Part shown: piece after piece, positions 5,324 to 6,096 of the stretch
Numbering within the stretch: the first letter of the stretch is position 1
Layout of the letters: each line of letters opens with the position of its first letter
From: Opitutus sp. GAS368
GTDB taxonomy: Bacteria > Verrucomicrobiota > Verrucomicrobiia > Opitutales > Opitutaceae
DNA length: 6,096 nt
Assembly (NCBI GenBank): GCA_945862035.1
Contig: CAMAXB010000190.1
Coordinates: 1 to 6,096, forward strand
Direction of reading: 5' to 3'
Made by a program: the position numbers and the translations under genes
Notes under the pieces: generated by a model
Told to the model about the DNA's origin: nothing
Seen by the model: only the letters and a program-made list of their open reading frames with translations
The model's database searches: none

Positions 5324-5345
5324 AAATCTCAGATTTGAAATCTCA
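5322..5345. repeat. TGAAATCTCA direct repeat
   Basis: TGAAATCTCA occurs at 5322-5331 and 5336-5345, offset by 14 nt. The overlapping segment ATTTGA-AATC-TCAAAT (5333-5348) is also a perfect 6-bp hairpin. This AT-rich patch lies between the GC-rich hairpin and the end of the haem gene and supplies the T-rich stretch after that gene when read on the - strand. Confidence 0.55.
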
Positions 5346-5374
5346 AATGAGCGCGACGCCCGACGGCGCGCTCA
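5334..5374 (-). terminator. Probable terminator of haem-domain gene
   Basis: TGAGCGCG/CGCGCTCA (5348-5355 with 5367-5374) is a perfect 8-bp stem with an 11-nt loop. It overlaps the TGA stop codon of the - strand gene. Read on that strand, the stem is followed by a T-rich segment (TTTGAGATTTCAAAT, 5333-5347) with no uninterrupted T-run, so it is a moderate candidate for a rho-independent terminator. Confidence 0.4.
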
Positions 5375-6096
5375 ATGTCCGCTCGCGGTCGCGCGGGGTG
5401 CCGCGGTGGAGGGAAAAGAGCGAAGGCCGGCCATGTAGGCGACGAGATCGCGGAGTTCCGCCTTGGTCACGGCGTCACCATAGATGGCGGGCATGCTGGA
5501 GGGCGGCGTCTCGCGCGTGGCGATCGTGGCCTTGGCAATCGTCTGCCGGGTGCCGTCGATCATCGCCAGCGTCAGCGTTTCGGCCGTCTCCTCGCTGAGA
5601 TTGCCGGCGACATCCGTGCCGTCCTTGAGCGTGAGCATGACGAGCTCAAAGCCGGGGGAGATCTGTGCGTTGGGGATCAGGATCGACTCGAGCAGGTGCT
5701 CGCGCGAGCGGTCGCGTCCGATGACCGTCAGATCCGGTCCGGCCTCGCCGCCCTCGTTGCCCACTTTGTGGCAGCGGATGCAGGCGAGCACCGGGTGCTC
5801 GCGGAAGAGGCGTTCGCCGCGGTTGCGGTTGCCACCCTCGAGCGCGACGCGGAAGGCGGCGAGCGGGTCGGCGGAGGCCGCGAGCGCGGCCTCGCGCTTG
5901 GCGAGCTGGCTCTTGATGACCTCTTCGGGGCGGGCCTCGGCGGCAGCGAGCAGTTCCAGCTGCACTTCGCCCGCGATCAGGCCGCGGTCGAGGCGGTCCA
6001 GCGCGGCGGCGAGCAACTCGGCGGCCTTCGGATCCTTCATCGGCTTGAGGGCCTCAAGGGCGGCCTGCTGCTCGTTGGCATTGCCGCGGGTGAGGA
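5372..6096 (-). CDS. Haem-binding-domain protein, C-terminal part (5' end outside window)
   Basis: The frame stays open to the right edge, so only the last 241 codons are visible; the ATG at 6040 is probably internal. The C-terminal domain matches the putative haem-binding domain (TIGR02603 type) of Planctomycetes and Verrucomicrobia proteins. A CIRCHK segment gives one CxxCH c-type haem site at 5768-5782. It is followed by GGEAGPDLTVIG, a DGT/TRQTI beta region, and SSMPAIYGD, whose methionine (about 5492) is the likely distal haem ligand; the VTKAELRDLVAYMAGL helix closes the domain. The preceding Ala/Leu/Glu-rich helices (from about 6096 to 5840) look like HEAT-type repeats, as in the large secreted dehydrogenase-like proteins that carry this domain. 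Such proteins are periplasmic and thought to pass electrons from sugar or other oxidations. The catalytic part is not visible, so the substrate is unknown. The end of the gene carries a terminator-like hairpin. Confidence 0.85.
   Translation of the reverse strand, partial: LTRGNANEQQAALEALKPMKDPKAAELLAAALDRLDRGLIAGEVQLELLAAAEARPEEVIKSQLAKREAALAASADPLAAFRVALEGGNRNRGERLFREHPVLACIRCHKVGNEGGEAGPDLTVIGRDRSREHLLESILIPNAQISPGFELVMLTLKDGTDVAGNLSEETAETLTLAMIDGTRQTIAKATIATRETPPSSMPAIYGDAVTKAELRDLVAYMAGLRSFPSTAAPRATASGH

Larger units (their letters stand above)
5069..5371. other. Intergenic region between convergent genes
   Basis: No gene is supported in these 303 bases. From left to right it holds the T-run of the terminator, a GGAG-type short-period array, a 12-bp inverted repeat enclosing a CACGGAT array, a 13-bp interrupted hairpin, a direct repeat and the likely terminator of the - strand haem gene. 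Only about 5108-5149 and 5238-5289 show nothing I can name. Confidence 0.6.

Overview
The window is a GC-rich bacterial chromosome segment, most likely from the Verrucomicrobiota (an Opitutus-like lineage would fit). The best taxonomic clue is the gene entering from the right edge. It ends in the c-type haem domain that Planctomycetes and Verrucomicrobia attach to large secreted, often HEAT-repeat proteins. The short-period intergenic repeats also match what I remember of verrucomicrobial genomes. No rRNA, tRNA, insertion sequence, integrase or CRISPR array is visible, so this looks like ordinary chromosome with unusual intergenic DNA.

Layout. Positions 1-480 have no convincing gene: one small hairpin, then an AT-rich, promoter-like patch. 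Positions 481-1806 (+) encode a CorC/HlyC-type membrane protein with CNNM, paired CBS and CorC_HlyC domains. Positions 1807-2144 are intergenic and hold a GC palindrome and a 27-28-nt imperfect inverted repeat. Positions 2145-3077 (+) encode an unassigned protein with a kinase-like C-terminal half. Positions 3078-3281, between convergent genes, are almost filled by a nested inverted repeat of about 175 nt. Positions 3282-3785 (-) encode an exported PrxQ/BCP-type peroxiredoxin. A 95-bp divergent promoter region separates it from 3881-5068 (+), a photolyase/cryptochrome-family protein whose two domains are in swapped order: FAD-binding helical domain first, Rossmann-like antenna domain last. Positions 5069-5371 hold a terminator, two more short-period arrays and several palindromes. 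Positions 5372-6096 (-) are the C-terminal part of the haem protein.

The genes do not form one pathway. The only suggestive pairing is the divergent peroxiredoxin and photolyase-like genes, which could both answer light or oxidative stress; this is inference from position alone.

The two points most worth following are the apparent circular permutation of the photolyase fold and the family of 9-10-nt-period arrays. The arrays occur in all three gaps that lie downstream of a stop codon (1807-2144, 3078-3281, 5069-5371) and are absent from the divergent promoter gap. Each array repeats its own version of a CAC(A/G)(A/G)A(T/A)-like heptamer, and the arrays are often arranged as inverted pairs.
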